In this document: positions 1 to 8,257 of the stretch, piece after piece
Numbering within the stretch: the stretch's first letter is position 1
How the letters are laid out: the number at the start of each line of letters is the position of its first letter
Made by a program: the position numbers and the translations under genes
From: DATEEW01 sp035273665
GTDB lineage: Bacteria > Pseudomonadota > Gammaproteobacteria > Burkholderiales > SG8-39
DNA: 20,999 bases
NCBI GenBank assembly: GCA_035273665.1
Contig: DATEOW010000184.1
Location: 1 to 20,999 of the forward strand
Reading direction: 5' to 3'
The notes under the pieces: model-generated
The model's database searches: none
What the model was told of the DNA's origin: nothing
The model's input: the letters and a program-made list of their open reading frames with translations, nothing else

Positions 1-125
1 CGCTTTGAGCGGCGCAGGCTGTAGGAGATGACCGTGCCGTCTAGGATGATGTGACGAGTGCGCTGTCCTGGCGCGGGCGGTTGAGTAGACGGACTTTCAA
101 TCAGAAAGGGAAGTACATGCTGCAT
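1..125 (-). CDS. YgjP-like M48-type metallopeptidase, N-terminal fragment
   Basis: This is the first 41 codons of a minus-strand gene that continues off the left edge. It starts at an ATG at 125-123, 20 bases after the plsC stop, as the last visible member of the block. The visible protein begins MQHVLPFLIESPST and continues to a segment reading RHIILDGTVISYSLRRSKR. That segment resembles the opening of the YgjP/DUF45 family of zinc metallopeptidases, where a beta-strand stretch ending in an Arg-rich run precedes the catalytic domain. The HExxH zinc site would lie outside the window, so activity cannot be judged. In betaproteobacteria a gene of this family commonly follows gmhB and plsC, which supports the call. 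The Pro-rich stretch at residues 17-21 looks like a flexible N-terminus. The start is the only ATG in the gap, but no strong Shine-Dalgarno is visible. Confidence 0.7.
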   Translation of the reverse strand, partial: MQHVLPFLIESPSTQPPAPGQRTRHIILDGTVISYSLRRSK

Positions 126-145
126 GGTGGTTACAGTTTCTGCTA

Positions 146-889
146 TTACGTAGGAGCAATGTTCGATTTATCACGAGCCGTCGACGGCGTCAGGATTTGC
201 ATCTGAGTCTCGATCCAATGTTCGGTCTCGCGCATGAGGTCGTCTGCTTCGCGGCCGGCGGTATCGATGGGTTTCCCGATCACGACGGTAACTAGGCCGG
301 GATTCTTAATGTAGCTATTGCGGGGCCAAAGAAGGCCCGCGTTGTGAGCGACCGGCAATATGCGCGCACCGGTGTTCAGCGCGAGTACCGCACCGCCGCG
401 TCGATACGTGCCGCGGGTTCCCACCGCTGTTCGTGTCCCTTCCGGAAAAATCATGATGCAGAAGCCTTGCTTCAGCCGGTCCGCCCCTTGAGCGATTAGC
501 TGGGCCATCGCCTCTTTGCGATTCGCGCGATTGATGGCGATGGGGCTCATCACCGCAAGCCCCCACCCTAAAAAGGGAAGCCAAAGCAACTCGCGTTTCA
601 GGACATAAACATGTGGGGGAAAAATCGAGGTAAAGGCAATGGTTTCCCATGCGGATTGATGCTTTGAAAGGATCACGCACGGGTCTGGGGGAATATTTTC
701 GATGCCCCGCACCTCATACCGAATGCCCAGTAGATGTTTGGCCAACCAAGTTGCGAATTGCGGCCATCCGGCAATGATGCGATAGCGCGGTAGTCGCGGC
801 AATAAGGCACTTGCAAGAACGAGGAAGCAATAGGGAATCACCACAATGACGAGTATTGCAAGATAAACAGTCGCACGAATGGATTTCAT
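146..889 (-). CDS. plsC: 1-acyl-sn-glycerol-3-phosphate acyltransferase
   Basis: The 247-residue protein should transfer an acyl group to the sn-2 position of lysophosphatidic acid, giving phosphatidic acid at the inner membrane. A hydrophobic N-terminal helix (about residues 8-30) anchors it. The acyltransferase motifs are in order. Block I is KHQSAWET with His77; the usual HX4D here reads HX4E with Glu82. A block around INRANRKEA lies near 119-127, the glycerol-phosphate-binding FPEGTR is at 148-153, and a late block ILPVAHNAG follows. The HX4E form is, as I recall, found in a bacterial subgroup of this family, so I do not treat it as inactivating. The ATG overlaps the gmhB stop in ATGA, implying translational coupling. 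Length is normal. Confidence in the family is high; strict substrate preference is inferred. Confidence 0.93.
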   Translation of the reverse strand: MKSIRATVYLAILVIVVIPYCFLVLASALLPRLPRYRIIAGWPQFATWLAKHLLGIRYEVRGIENIPPDPCVILSKHQSAWETIAFTSIFPPHVYVLKRELLWLPFLGWGLAVMSPIAINRANRKEAMAQLIAQGADRLKQGFCIMIFPEGTRTAVGTRGTYRRGGAVLALNTGARILPVAHNAGLLWPRNSYIKNPGLVTVVIGKPIDTAGREADDLMRETEHWIETQMQILTPSTARDKSNIAPT

Positions 890-1416
890 GCGGTTAGCGC
901 GCGAGCGACGGCGGCAAGATCCGCATAGGTCTCTGTGCCCGGCGGCAGCGTCATTTCCTGCGTTTTTTGCCCCTTACCCGTCAAGACAAGAATCGGGCGG
1001 GCGCCCACAGCTGCAGCCGCCTCAAGATCGCGCAGGGAATCGCCCACCGCAGGCACGCCTGTGAGCACCACGTTCATCCGTTCGCCGATTTCTTCGAACA
1101 TTCCCGGCGCCGGCTTTCTATAGGGTGAGTTCGACTCAGCGGTGGCAGGGCAATAAAAAATCGCTTCGATGCGACCTCCGGCCTGATTCACCGCCTTGTG
1201 CATTTTGCTGTGAATCGCATTGAGCGTTTCCATGTCGAAGAGACTGCGACCGATCCCAGACTGGTTGGTGGCGACTACAACTCGATAATCCGCCTGACTC
1301 AGGCGGGCAATCGCTTCGATGCTGCCCGGGATCGGCTTCCACTCGTCGGGGCTTTTGATGAATTGCGCGCTGTCGTAGTTGATGACGCCATCGCGGTCTA
1401 GGATGATCAGTTTCAT
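886..1416 (-). CDS. gmhB: D-glycero-beta-D-manno-heptose-1,7-bisphosphate 7-phosphatase
   Basis: This is a HAD-superfamily phosphatase of 176 residues. GmhB removes the 7-phosphate of heptose bisphosphate in the cytoplasm during synthesis of ADP-heptose for the LPS inner core. The nucleophile motif LDRDGVIN has Asp7 and Asp9. Motif II is ATNQSGIGR (Thr50), motif III Lys101 lies in RKPAPGMF, and motif IV is GDSLRD with Asp126. Oddity: family members such as E. coli GmhB carry a zinc loop of the form C-x-H...C-x-C between motifs II and III. Here it reads YCPATAESNSPYRKP, keeping one Cys (Cys89) but lacking the His and the later Cys pair. The gene is 2 bases after glyS and overlaps plsC by 4 bases. 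HisB-N or other HAD phosphatases are alternatives, but the neighbours favour GmhB. Confidence 0.9.
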   Translation of the reverse strand: MKLIILDRDGVINYDSAQFIKSPDEWKPIPGSIEAIARLSQADYRVVVATNQSGIGRSLFDMETLNAIHSKMHKAVNQAGGRIEAIFYCPATAESNSPYRKPAPGMFEEIGERMNVVLTGVPAVGDSLRDLEAAAAVGARPILVLTGKGQKTQEMTLPPGTETYADLAAVARALTA

Positions 1417-1418
1417 GC

Positions 1419-3521
1419 TCAGCCGGCCAGCTTGGATAGATCCGCGACGCGGTTCATCGCGTGATGCAGGGTAGCGAGAAGTCCAAGGCGATTGTTGCGG
1501 AGCTTCTCATCTTCGACATTCACCATCACGCTGTCGAAGAAGGCGTCGACCGGCGTCTTGAGTGCGGCGAGGGCCAGCAGCGAGGCGGTGTAATCGCCGC
1601 GTTGGAAGGCGGCATCGGCTTTCGGTGCGACGATCGCAAGCGTGGCGTTAAGCGTCGTTTCGGCCGCCTCCTTGAGTAATGCCGCATCCACGTGGGCGGC
1701 GACCGTGCCATCCACCTTCTTGAGAATATTGCCGACGCGCTTGTTCGCCGCAGCCAGCGCCGGCGCTTCAGGTAATACGGCAAACGCGCGCACGGCGGCG
1801 AGGCGGGTGGCTACATCGGCGAGTCGCTGCGGTCGTAGCGAGAGCACTGCATCCACTTCCTGCGCGCTATAGCCCTGCTCGCGCAGCGCATTGGCGAGAC
1901 GGTCGAAGATGAAGCCGAGTAGGGCATTGCGATGTTCGGCCTGAACTCCATTGAACGGCTTTTCGGCAGCCGCGATCAGTTCGTCAACACGGAGATCCAG
2001 CTTGCCTTCGATGAGGATCCGAATGATGCCCAGGGCATGGCGACGTAGCGCGAAGGGGTCCTTGTCGCCGGTCGGTGTCTGACCGATGCTGAATAAACCG
2101 ACTAGGGTTTCGAGTTTATCGGCCAGCGCCACCACCATTCCAATGCGATTGCGCGGCAAACTGTCGCCGGCAAAGCGGGGCTTGTAATGGTCCTCGATGG
2201 CATCGGCGACGTCCGGCAACGCGCCATCATGTAGTGCATAGTAACGACCCATGATGCCTTGTAGTTCCGGGAATTCTCCAACCATATCGGTAAGCAGGTC
2301 AGCTTTGGCGAGCAACGCAGCGCGATCGGCCGGGATGGCCAACTCGGGGTCCTTGAGTTGCTCGCAAATCGAACGAGCGATCGCGGCGACGCGCTGGACA
2401 CGATCACCCTGAGTGCCAAGCTGGTTGTGATACACCACCTTCGCCAGACCGAATACTCGTGAGGCAAGGGTTTTCTTGCGGTCCTGATCGAAGAAAAACT
2501 TCGCGTCGGCCAGTCTTGGACGTACCACGCGCTCATTGCCGCCGATGACTTGGCTAGGATCGGCGGGGTTGATGTTGGAGACGATCAGAAATTTATTGCT
2601 CAACTTTCCGACGGCATCGAGCAGCGGAAAGTATTTCTGGTTCGCCTTCATAGTCAGGATCAGGCATTCCTGCGGCACGTCGAGAAAGCTTTCTTCGAAC
2701 TGGCCGATCAGCACGTTCGGGCGCTCGACCAAGCCGGTTACTTCGTCGAGCAGCGCGTCGTCCTCGATGGGCTTCAAATTTACGCTCGCGGCGGCTGCTG
2801 CGAGTTGATGCGCGATCTCGCCGCGACGCTTTGCGAACGAAGGAATGACCGCGCCTTCGTTTTCCATCTGTGTTTCGTAACTGTCGGCATTCTGAATCAC
2901 GATGCGATCAACGCTCGACTCAAACCGATGGCCTTGGGTTGAGTTGCCTGCTTCAAGCCCAAGTACGGAAACGGCCAGGACTTCCGTTCCATATAGCGCG
3001 ACGAGGCCGTGCGCAGGGCGCACGAAATTTACAGTGTCCCAGCCGTCGGCGAGCTGATAACTCATCACCTTCGGAATGGGTAACTGGGAGAGTGCGTCGT
3101 CAAGAGCTTTTTGCAAACCAACCGACAGTGAAGTGCCCTTAGCGAGCCGGTGATAGAACAACACATCGGTTTTGCCGTCGTTCTCGCGTTTCAAACCCGC
3201 CACGGCCGATTCATCCGCACCTAAGGCGACTAATTTCTTGAGCAACGCGGGGGTCGGCTTGCCATTCGCATCGAAACCCACGGCGGCCGGCATCAGTTTC
3301 TGCGCAACGGCTTTGTCCGCCGCTTTCTCGCTAACGGCCGTGATGTGAGCACCGAGACGACGCGGTGAAGCGTAATGTGTGAGTTTGCTGTTGTCGGACA
3401 GCAAACCTTGGTTATTAAGTGAAGTGTTGAGGGATTGCGCGAAAGCGTCGCTGATTTTCTTCAGCGCCTTAGGCGGCAATTCTTCGACCAAGAGTTCCAC
3501 GAGGAGATTCTTGCTGCTCAT
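1419..3521 (-). CDS. glyS: glycine--tRNA ligase beta subunit
   Basis: The 700-residue beta subunit of the alpha2-beta2 bacterial glycyl-tRNA synthetase is needed with GlyQ to charge tRNA-Gly in the cytoplasm. The N-terminus LLVELLVEELPPKAL is characteristic of the family. The central region has the conserved MKANQKYFPL segment, followed by GEFPELQGIMGRYYA and the HD-like core ALADKLETLVGLFSIGQTPTGDKDPFALRR (near residues 505-535). The last 150 or so residues form the DALR-type anticodon-binding helical domain. Length matches the family, near 690 residues. The ATG overlaps the glyQ stop in ATGA, so the two subunits are coupled, as expected for a fixed stoichiometry. The stop lies 2 bases before the gmhB start. 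Confidence 0.97.
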   Translation of the reverse strand: MSSKNLLVELLVEELPPKALKKISDAFAQSLNTSLNNQGLLSDNSKLTHYASPRRLGAHITAVSEKAADKAVAQKLMPAAVGFDANGKPTPALLKKLVALGADESAVAGLKRENDGKTDVLFYHRLAKGTSLSVGLQKALDDALSQLPIPKVMSYQLADGWDTVNFVRPAHGLVALYGTEVLAVSVLGLEAGNSTQGHRFESSVDRIVIQNADSYETQMENEGAVIPSFAKRRGEIAHQLAAAAASVNLKPIEDDALLDEVTGLVERPNVLIGQFEESFLDVPQECLILTMKANQKYFPLLDAVGKLSNKFLIVSNINPADPSQVIGGNERVVRPRLADAKFFFDQDRKKTLASRVFGLAKVVYHNQLGTQGDRVQRVAAIARSICEQLKDPELAIPADRAALLAKADLLTDMVGEFPELQGIMGRYYALHDGALPDVADAIEDHYKPRFAGDSLPRNRIGMVVALADKLETLVGLFSIGQTPTGDKDPFALRRHALGIIRILIEGKLDLRVDELIAAAEKPFNGVQAEHRNALLGFIFDRLANALREQGYSAQEVDAVLSLRPQRLADVATRLAAVRAFAVLPEAPALAAANKRVGNILKKVDGTVAAHVDAALLKEAAETTLNATLAIVAPKADAAFQRGDYTASLLALAALKTPVDAFFDSVMVNVEDEKLRNNRLGLLATLHHAMNRVADLSKLAG

Positions 3522-4435
3522 GCCACATTCTTTTCCAGCTGGGCCAGCACTTCCTCGGCGTGTTCAGGTTTGGCCATGGGAAAGCCGCGGCGCGCACGGC
3601 TGTCCAGATAACTCTTTGCCACGCCGCGTGCGAGATTGCGAATGCGGCCGATATAGGCAGCGCGCTCGGTGACCGAGATGGCGCCCCGCGCGTCGAGCAA
3701 GTTGAAAGTATGCGCGGCCTTGAGCACTTGTTCGTACGCCGGCAGGGCCAGTTCTTCCCCGATGAGATGCAGCGCCTGCTTCTCATGTGCGCCAAAGGCG
3801 ATCAGCAGAAAGTCGACATCGCTGTGTTCGAAATTGTAGGCCGAGTGCTCGATCTCATTCTGTTTATAGGCATCGCCGTAGCGAAGTCCTTCGGTCCAGA
3901 TCAGGTCGTACACGTTGTCCACGCCTTGCAGATACATGGCCAGTCGCTCTAAGCCATAAGTGATTTCGCCGGTGATCGGCCTGCAGTTGATGCCGCCCAC
4001 TTGCTGAAAGTAAGTGAATTGCGTGATCTCCATGCCATTGAGCCAGACTTCCCACCCGAGGCCCCAGGCACCCAGCGTCGGATTCTCCCAATCGTCTTCG
4101 ACGAAGCGCACGTCGTTTTTCTTTAGATCGAAACCCAGCTCTTCGAGCGAACCGAGATAAAGCTCGAGGATGTTTGCCGGCGCCGGTTTCAACACCACTT
4201 GGAATTGGAAATAGTGCTGCAGACGGTTCGGGTTTTCGCCGTAGCGGCCGTCTTTGGGGCGGCGGCTCGGTTGCACATACGCGGCTTTCCACGGCTCAGG
4301 GCCGATGGCGCGAAGAAAGGTGGCGGTGTGACTCGTGCCTGCGCCGACTTCCATATCGTAGGGTTGCAACAAAGCACAGCCTTGTCGGCCCCAGAAATTT
4401 TGCAGAGTGAGAATGAGTTGTTGAAAGCTCTGCAT
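3518..4435 (-). CDS. glyQ: glycine--tRNA ligase alpha subunit
   Basis: This is the class II catalytic subunit of the heterotetrameric glycyl-tRNA synthetase, 305 residues from the chosen ATG. I chose the start beginning MQSFQQLILTLQNFW because GlyQ proteins open this way. A longer in-frame reading to 4555 would add 40 atypical residues and run deep into lnt. Class II motifs visible include DMEVGAGTSH, the stretch VQPSRRPKDGRYGENPNRLQ, FVEDDWENPTLGAWGLGWEV with the active-site residues, and GEITYGLERLAMYLQGV. The gap to the lnt stop is 38 bases and holds a short stem (GCGGC-AAA-GCCGC at 4457-4469) without a T-tract, so I do not call a terminator there. No strong Shine-Dalgarno is seen. It overlaps glyS by 4 bases. 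Confidence 0.96.
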   Translation of the reverse strand: MQSFQQLILTLQNFWGRQGCALLQPYDMEVGAGTSHTATFLRAIGPEPWKAAYVQPSRRPKDGRYGENPNRLQHYFQFQVVLKPAPANILELYLGSLEELGFDLKKNDVRFVEDDWENPTLGAWGLGWEVWLNGMEITQFTYFQQVGGINCRPITGEITYGLERLAMYLQGVDNVYDLIWTEGLRYGDAYKQNEIEHSAYNFEHSDVDFLLIAFGAHEKQALHLIGEELALPAYEQVLKAAHTFNLLDARGAISVTERAAYIGRIRNLARGVAKSYLDSRARRGFPMAKPEHAEEVLAQLEKNVA

Positions 4436-4473
4436 GAAGGCGCAGATGAACGCTCGGCGGCAAAGCCGCGATT

Positions 4474-5982
4474 CTACTTGCTTATGCGGCGAAAAGCCCG
4501 CGGGCGCCAGAGCGCCATGAACAGAAGCGCGCAAGCAATGCAAACCGCCGCCCAATTGCCGACGCGAACATAAGGTGTCGCGCCCGTATGGCCGAGCGCC
4601 TCGCCGCGCAGCGCGCCTTCCTCAAAGTTGGGTAGACGTCCCTGCACTTCGCCGCGTTCATCAATGATCGCCGTAACGCCGGTATTGGTCGCGCGGAGCA
4701 TGTAGCGGCCGGTCTCGAGCGCGCGCATTCTCGCGATACGCAGATGCTGGGCCGGTGCGAGGGAGTCGCCGAACCACGCGACATTGCTCACGTTGACCAG
4801 CACAGTCGCTTCCGGCAATTGACGGATGATCTCTTCTCCAAACGCGTCCTCGTAGCAAATGTTCAACGCCACTTTTTCGCCCGCGACCGCCAATGGACGT
4901 TGATCGAGGGACCCGCGCCCGAAATCGGATAAGGGAATGTGTAGAATGTTCACGATCCAGCCGAAGCCCGGCGGGACGAATTCGCCGAAAGGCACCAGGT
5001 GGCGTTTCGCATAGCTTTGGCTTGGCGCCGCGCCCAAGCTGATGACGGCGTTGTAAGGAATGCCCGCTTCATCTCTTACAGGGACGGGCAGGAGCAAGTC
5101 CCCTTCATTCGCCAGTGCATAAGCACGCAATTTCGCAATGTATGCCGGATCGACGTCAGACAATAAGCGCGGAATCGCAACTTCGGGCAACACGATGAGT
5201 TTCGCCTCGGCCTTTTCCGCCAACGCCGCGTAAGTACTCAGCGTGTTGTCATAACGTTCCGGCCGAAATTTGACCGATTGCGGAATGTTTCCCTGCAGCA
5301 GACCGACACTAAGCGGTGTGGTTTTCGGCTCTGTCCAATGGATTTCTCGGCCAAGAAAACCAAGCAAAGAAATGAAGCAGAGAAGGGCAATGCTGCCTTT
5401 GATCGCAATGCGCCTCGCGATCATGACGATCGCAGCAGCAACCACCGCGACAAGAAGACTGACACCGTACACGCCTAGCACGGGCGCATAACCTGCCAAC
5501 GGGCCGCCGACCTGCGAATAACCGATGGCAAGCCAGGGAAACCCAGTGAAAAGCCAGCCGCGCGTCCATTCGGTTAAGCACCACGCCGCCGGCGCCATAC
5601 ACAACAACCCCAGCGCGGGAGATGACGCCAACCGCGCCTGAAGGTAAGTCGCGATCGCCGGAAAAAGGGCGAGGAACAGACAGAAGAGCAATGTCGCCAA
5701 TGCGGCCAACGGCATCGGCATCATGCCGAAATTGTGGAGGCTCACGTAGACCCAGCTCACCCCCGCTAGAAAAAATCCGCTTCCCCAGGCGAAGCCCAGT
5801 GTGAAAGCGGACCAAGGCGAGGGCGCATGACTGCAAGCCCAAAACAATAGCGCCAGGCTAAGAATCGGCAGCGGCCAAAGCGGCCAATCGCCGAATGCAG
5901 CTACAGCCAGCGCTCCGGACGCGACGCATAAAAGGATTAAGCGCCATTGCATGTTGCGAGTAGAAGTGCTTGTTCGATTCAA
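4474..5982 (-). CDS. lnt: apolipoprotein N-acyltransferase
   Basis: Lnt transfers a third acyl chain from phospholipid to the N-terminal Cys of lipoproteins at the inner membrane. The 502-residue protein has about seven hydrophobic segments (first near residues 13-50, last near 480-495) around a periplasmic nitrilase-like domain. The Glu-Lys-Cys triad is present: Glu267 in VLPEVAIP, Lys326 in KRHLVPFGEF and Cys376 in ICYEDAFG. The start is uncertain. The longest reading uses TTG at 5982, overlapping the corC stop as TTGA; an ATG 10 codons inside (5952) begins MQWRLILLC and gives a typical first membrane helix. Neither has a clear Shine-Dalgarno. It sits directly after corC, a widespread pairing, and the lipoprotein MltA in this window would be one of its substrates. 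Confidence 0.95.
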   Translation of the reverse strand: MNRTSTSTRNMQWRLILLCVASGALAVAAFGDWPLWPLPILSLALLFWACSHAPSPWSAFTLGFAWGSGFFLAGVSWVYVSLHNFGMMPMPLAALATLLFCLFLALFPAIATYLQARLASSPALGLLCMAPAAWCLTEWTRGWLFTGFPWLAIGYSQVGGPLAGYAPVLGVYGVSLLVAVVAAAIVMIARRIAIKGSIALLCFISLLGFLGREIHWTEPKTTPLSVGLLQGNIPQSVKFRPERYDNTLSTYAALAEKAEAKLIVLPEVAIPRLLSDVDPAYIAKLRAYALANEGDLLLPVPVRDEAGIPYNAVISLGAAPSQSYAKRHLVPFGEFVPPGFGWIVNILHIPLSDFGRGSLDQRPLAVAGEKVALNICYEDAFGEEIIRQLPEATVLVNVSNVAWFGDSLAPAQHLRIARMRALETGRYMLRATNTGVTAIIDERGEVQGRLPNFEEGALRGEALGHTGATPYVRVGNWAAVCIACALLFMALWRPRAFRRISK

Positions 5983-6818
5983 GCGGTTTGCTGCGCGACG
6001 CGCTCGACCAGCAATGTATGCAGCCGGCGGCTATCCGCCCGTTGCACAAAGAACTTGAATCCGTCGATCACGATATTTTCGCCCCGCTTGGGGAGGTGAC
6101 CAAAGCGACCGATGACCAAGCCGCCGACGGTATCGAATTCCTCGTCGGAGTACTCGGTGCCGAATTGCTGATTGAAGTCGGTGATCTCCGTGCGCGCTTT
6201 GACTCGCCAACGGCCACCACGCTCTCGAATGATGCTGTCTTCAATTTCGTCGAAATCGTATTCGTCTTCGATGTCCCCGACGATCTGTTCCAACACGTCC
6301 TCGATCGTGACGAGGCCTGCGACGCCGCCGTACTCGTCAACGACGATCGCCATATGATTGCGGCTGACCCGGAACTCGCGCAACAACACGTTGAGTCGTT
6401 TCGATTCCGGTATGAATACCGCGGGGCGTAGCATGTCCCTCGCGTTGAAATCGTCGTCACCGGCGTAGTAGCGGAGTAAATCTTTCGCCAGGAGGATGCC
6501 GATGACATGATCCCGATCGCGATCGATCACCGGAAAACGGGAATGCGCGGTGGAAATGACCAGTGGAATGAACTGTTCCGGCTCCTCGTTAATGTCGATG
6601 ACGTCCATTTGGGTGCGCGGAATCATGACATCGCTGACTTTTACTTCCGAAACTTGCAGGGCACCCTCGATCATCCCGAGGGCATCCGCATCGAGCAGAT
6701 TGCGTTCATGGGCCGAGCGCAGAAGGGAAATCAATTGCTCGCGATCTTCCGGCTGGCGCATGATCAAAGCGCCGAGGCGTTCCAGCAGAGAGGGTTTATT
6801 ACTGTTGCCGTCGTCCAT
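5979..6818 (-). CDS. corC: CorC/YbeX-type CBS-domain protein
   Basis: The 279-residue cytosolic protein has two CBS domains (about residues 60-190) that start with VSDVMIPRTQMDVI and include SRFPVIDRDRDHVIGILLAKDLLRYY and MAIVVDEYGGVAGLVTIEDVLEQIVGDI. A C-terminal CorC/HlyC domain follows (about 195-275, with DTVGGLVIGRFGHLPKRGE). CBS pairs of this class bind adenosine nucleotides. YbeX/CorC has been tied to magnesium/cobalt efflux and, through its YbeY neighbour, to ribosome metabolism; the exact role is not settled. No DUF21 membrane domain is present, so this is the soluble YbeX form. The ATG is 15 bases after the ybeY stop and the TGA overlaps the alternative TTG start of lnt. Gene order phoH-ybeY-corC-lnt strongly supports the identity. 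Confidence 0.94.
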   Translation of the reverse strand: MDDGNSNKPSLLERLGALIMRQPEDREQLISLLRSAHERNLLDADALGMIEGALQVSEVKVSDVMIPRTQMDVIDINEEPEQFIPLVISTAHSRFPVIDRDRDHVIGILLAKDLLRYYAGDDDFNARDMLRPAVFIPESKRLNVLLREFRVSRNHMAIVVDEYGGVAGLVTIEDVLEQIVGDIEDEYDFDEIEDSIIRERGGRWRVKARTEITDFNQQFGTEYSDEEFDTVGGLVIGRFGHLPKRGENIVIDGFKFFVQRADSRRLHTLLVERVAQQTA

Positions 6819-6833
6819 ATGTTTTTGGAGTTC

Positions 6834-7274
6834 TTATGCCGATATAACGTAGGGGTCGGAGACGCCTAGCGACGCAAGGATAGCAATTTCCCGTTTCTCC
6901 ATCTTCTGCGCGGCCGCCGAGTGCTCGTGATCCCAACCTTGAAGATGGAGTAAGCCATGCACGATCAAGTGGGCATAGTGATCGCGGACCGCCTTCCCTT
7001 GCTCGCGAGCCTCTCGGGCGATCACCGGTGCGCAGAGAACCAGGTCGCCGCTCAAACGTTCCGATTCGTAGGGAAAGCTGAGAACATTCGTCGCGTAGTC
7101 TTTCCCTCGATACCGTTTGTTCAAAAGCCGCGCTTCACGAGCGCCGACAAAGCGTATGGTGACGGCCGCTGTACGCCCTAGTGATGACGCGGTCCATCTG
7201 CGCACGCTATGGGCTGAAGGGAGTCCTTTACGTGCAACGGCGTATTGAACCGTCACATCAACCATTTTCTTCAT
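6834..7274 (-). CDS. ybeY: endoribonuclease YbeY, rRNA maturation factor
   Basis: YbeY is a metal-dependent RNase needed for 16S rRNA 3'-end maturation and ribosome quality control. The 146-residue protein carries the family signature H-G-x-L-H-x-x-G-x-D-H as HGLLHLQGWDHEH, with metal ligands His106, His110 and His116. The conserved TNVLSFPYE and GDLVLCAPV segments lie ahead of it. The reading begins at ATG 7274, overlapping phoH by 17 bases. A second ATG three codons in (7265) would start MVDVTVQYA and overlap by 8; the GAAGAA just before it is a weak ribosome-binding signal, so both starts are possible. Length is normal. It lies between phoH and corC as in most proteobacteria. Confidence 0.95.
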   Translation of the reverse strand: MKKMVDVTVQYAVARKGLPSAHSVRRWTASSLGRTAAVTIRFVGAREARLLNKRYRGKDYATNVLSFPYESERLSGDLVLCAPVIAREAREQGKAVRDHYAHLIVHGLLHLQGWDHEHSAAAQKMEKREIAILASLGVSDPYVISA

Positions 7275-8253
7275 GACGCGACGTAGGCGCGCGAGGACTT
7301 TCGTAAGCCTCGTAGGCGTTTACGATACGCGCTACAAGCGGATGACGTACCACGTCTTCCGATTCGAATACGGTAAAAGCAATACCGCGCACGTCGCCAA
7401 GAATGATTCGCGCTTCGACAAGTCCGCTCTTTTGCCCGCGCGCGAGATCAATTTGCGTGACGTCGCCGGTAATGACCGCTTTGCTTCCGAAGCCCATGCG
7501 AGTCAGAAACATTTTCATTTGCTCGGGCGTGCTGTTCTGCGCTTCGTCGAGAATGATGAACGAGTGGTTCAGCGTGCGACCTCGCATATAAGCAAGGGGC
7601 GCTATCTCGATTGCTCCCCGTTCGAACATCTTGCCTACCTTGTCAAAGCCCATGAGGTCGTAAAGCGCGTCGTACAAAGGCCGTAAATAGGGGTCTACTT
7701 TTTGAGCGAGATCCCCAGGGAGGAAGCCTAGTCGCTCGCCCGCTTCCACCGCCGGTCGGACGAGCACGATGCGTTTGACGGCATCGCGTTCCAGCGCATC
7801 GACGGCGCAGGCGACAGCCAAATAGGTCTTACCGGTCCCCGCCGGGCCAACGCCGAAAGTGATGTCATTGTCCCGGATATTTTGCAGATACTGGCGCTGC
7901 CGTGGAGTCCTTCCATGCAAATCCGCGCGGCGAGTGAGCAGGCCCGGGCCTTCATCTTCCTCGGCACTATGCGGCTGCTGCGCTTCAACAACGCCCAGTT
8001 GGATATCGTCGATCGTGAGTTCGCGCGAAGCGCGCGCATAGGAATCGCGTAAAAATTCTGCGGCGCGTTCGCTTTGCGGCGGTGCGCCGCGGATGCTGAA
8101 GCGATCACCTCGGCGCGCGATGCTGACATCAAGACCTCGCTCCAGTTGTCGCAGATTTTCGTCCATGGGGCCGCAAAGATTCGCCAGACGCTGGTTGTCC
8201 GGCGGACTGAGAACCACTTCGAGCGCTTTGCCCCGCGGATTGCGTGAACTCAA
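7258..8253 (-). CDS. ybeZ: PhoH family ATPase (YbeZ)
   Basis: This cytosolic P-loop ATPase of the PhoH family is linked to YbeY and RNA metabolism. The Walker A motif GPAGTGKT lies at about residues 136-143 and the Walker B motif FIILDEAQN near 232-240. The family-typical LVRPAVEAGERLGFLPGDL and MKMFLTRMGFGSKAVITGDVTQIDL are intact, and the C-terminus has the usual VARIVNAYEAYE. I start it at a TTG (8253) just after the miaB stop, giving 331 residues. The start then falls shortly before EVVLSPPDNQRLANLCGPMDEN, which is where YbeZ proteins normally begin. An ATG at 8328 is in frame but would overlap miaB by 71 bases and add 25 low-complexity residues. No good Shine-Dalgarno decides between them. 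Confidence 0.92.
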   Translation of the reverse strand: MSSRNPRGKALEVVLSPPDNQRLANLCGPMDENLRQLERGLDVSIARRGDRFSIRGAPPQSERAAEFLRDSYARASRELTIDDIQLGVVEAQQPHSAEEDEGPGLLTRRADLHGRTPRQRQYLQNIRDNDITFGVGPAGTGKTYLAVACAVDALERDAVKRIVLVRPAVEAGERLGFLPGDLAQKVDPYLRPLYDALYDLMGFDKVGKMFERGAIEIAPLAYMRGRTLNHSFIILDEAQNSTPEQMKMFLTRMGFGSKAVITGDVTQIDLARGQKSGLVEARIILGDVRGIAFTVFESEDVVRHPLVARIVNAYEAYESPRAPTSRHEENG

Positions 8254-8257
8254 TTGA

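Noticed and set aside
2550..2942. 130-residue open frame on plus inside glyS
   Set aside because: Shadow of glyS in a high-GC region; no independent support.
4457..4469. Short GCGGC-AAA-GCCGC stem between lnt and glyQ as a terminator
   Set aside because: Only five pairs with no T-tract, within a block of coupled genes.
4436..4555. 40-residue N-terminal extension of glyQ
   Set aside because: Overlaps lnt and is not GlyQ-like; the family start is at MQSFQQLIL.
5970..6431. 153-residue open frame on plus opposite corC and the start of lnt
   Set aside because: It is antisense to the strongly conserved CBS domains of corC; its residues mirror the codon pattern of the real gene.
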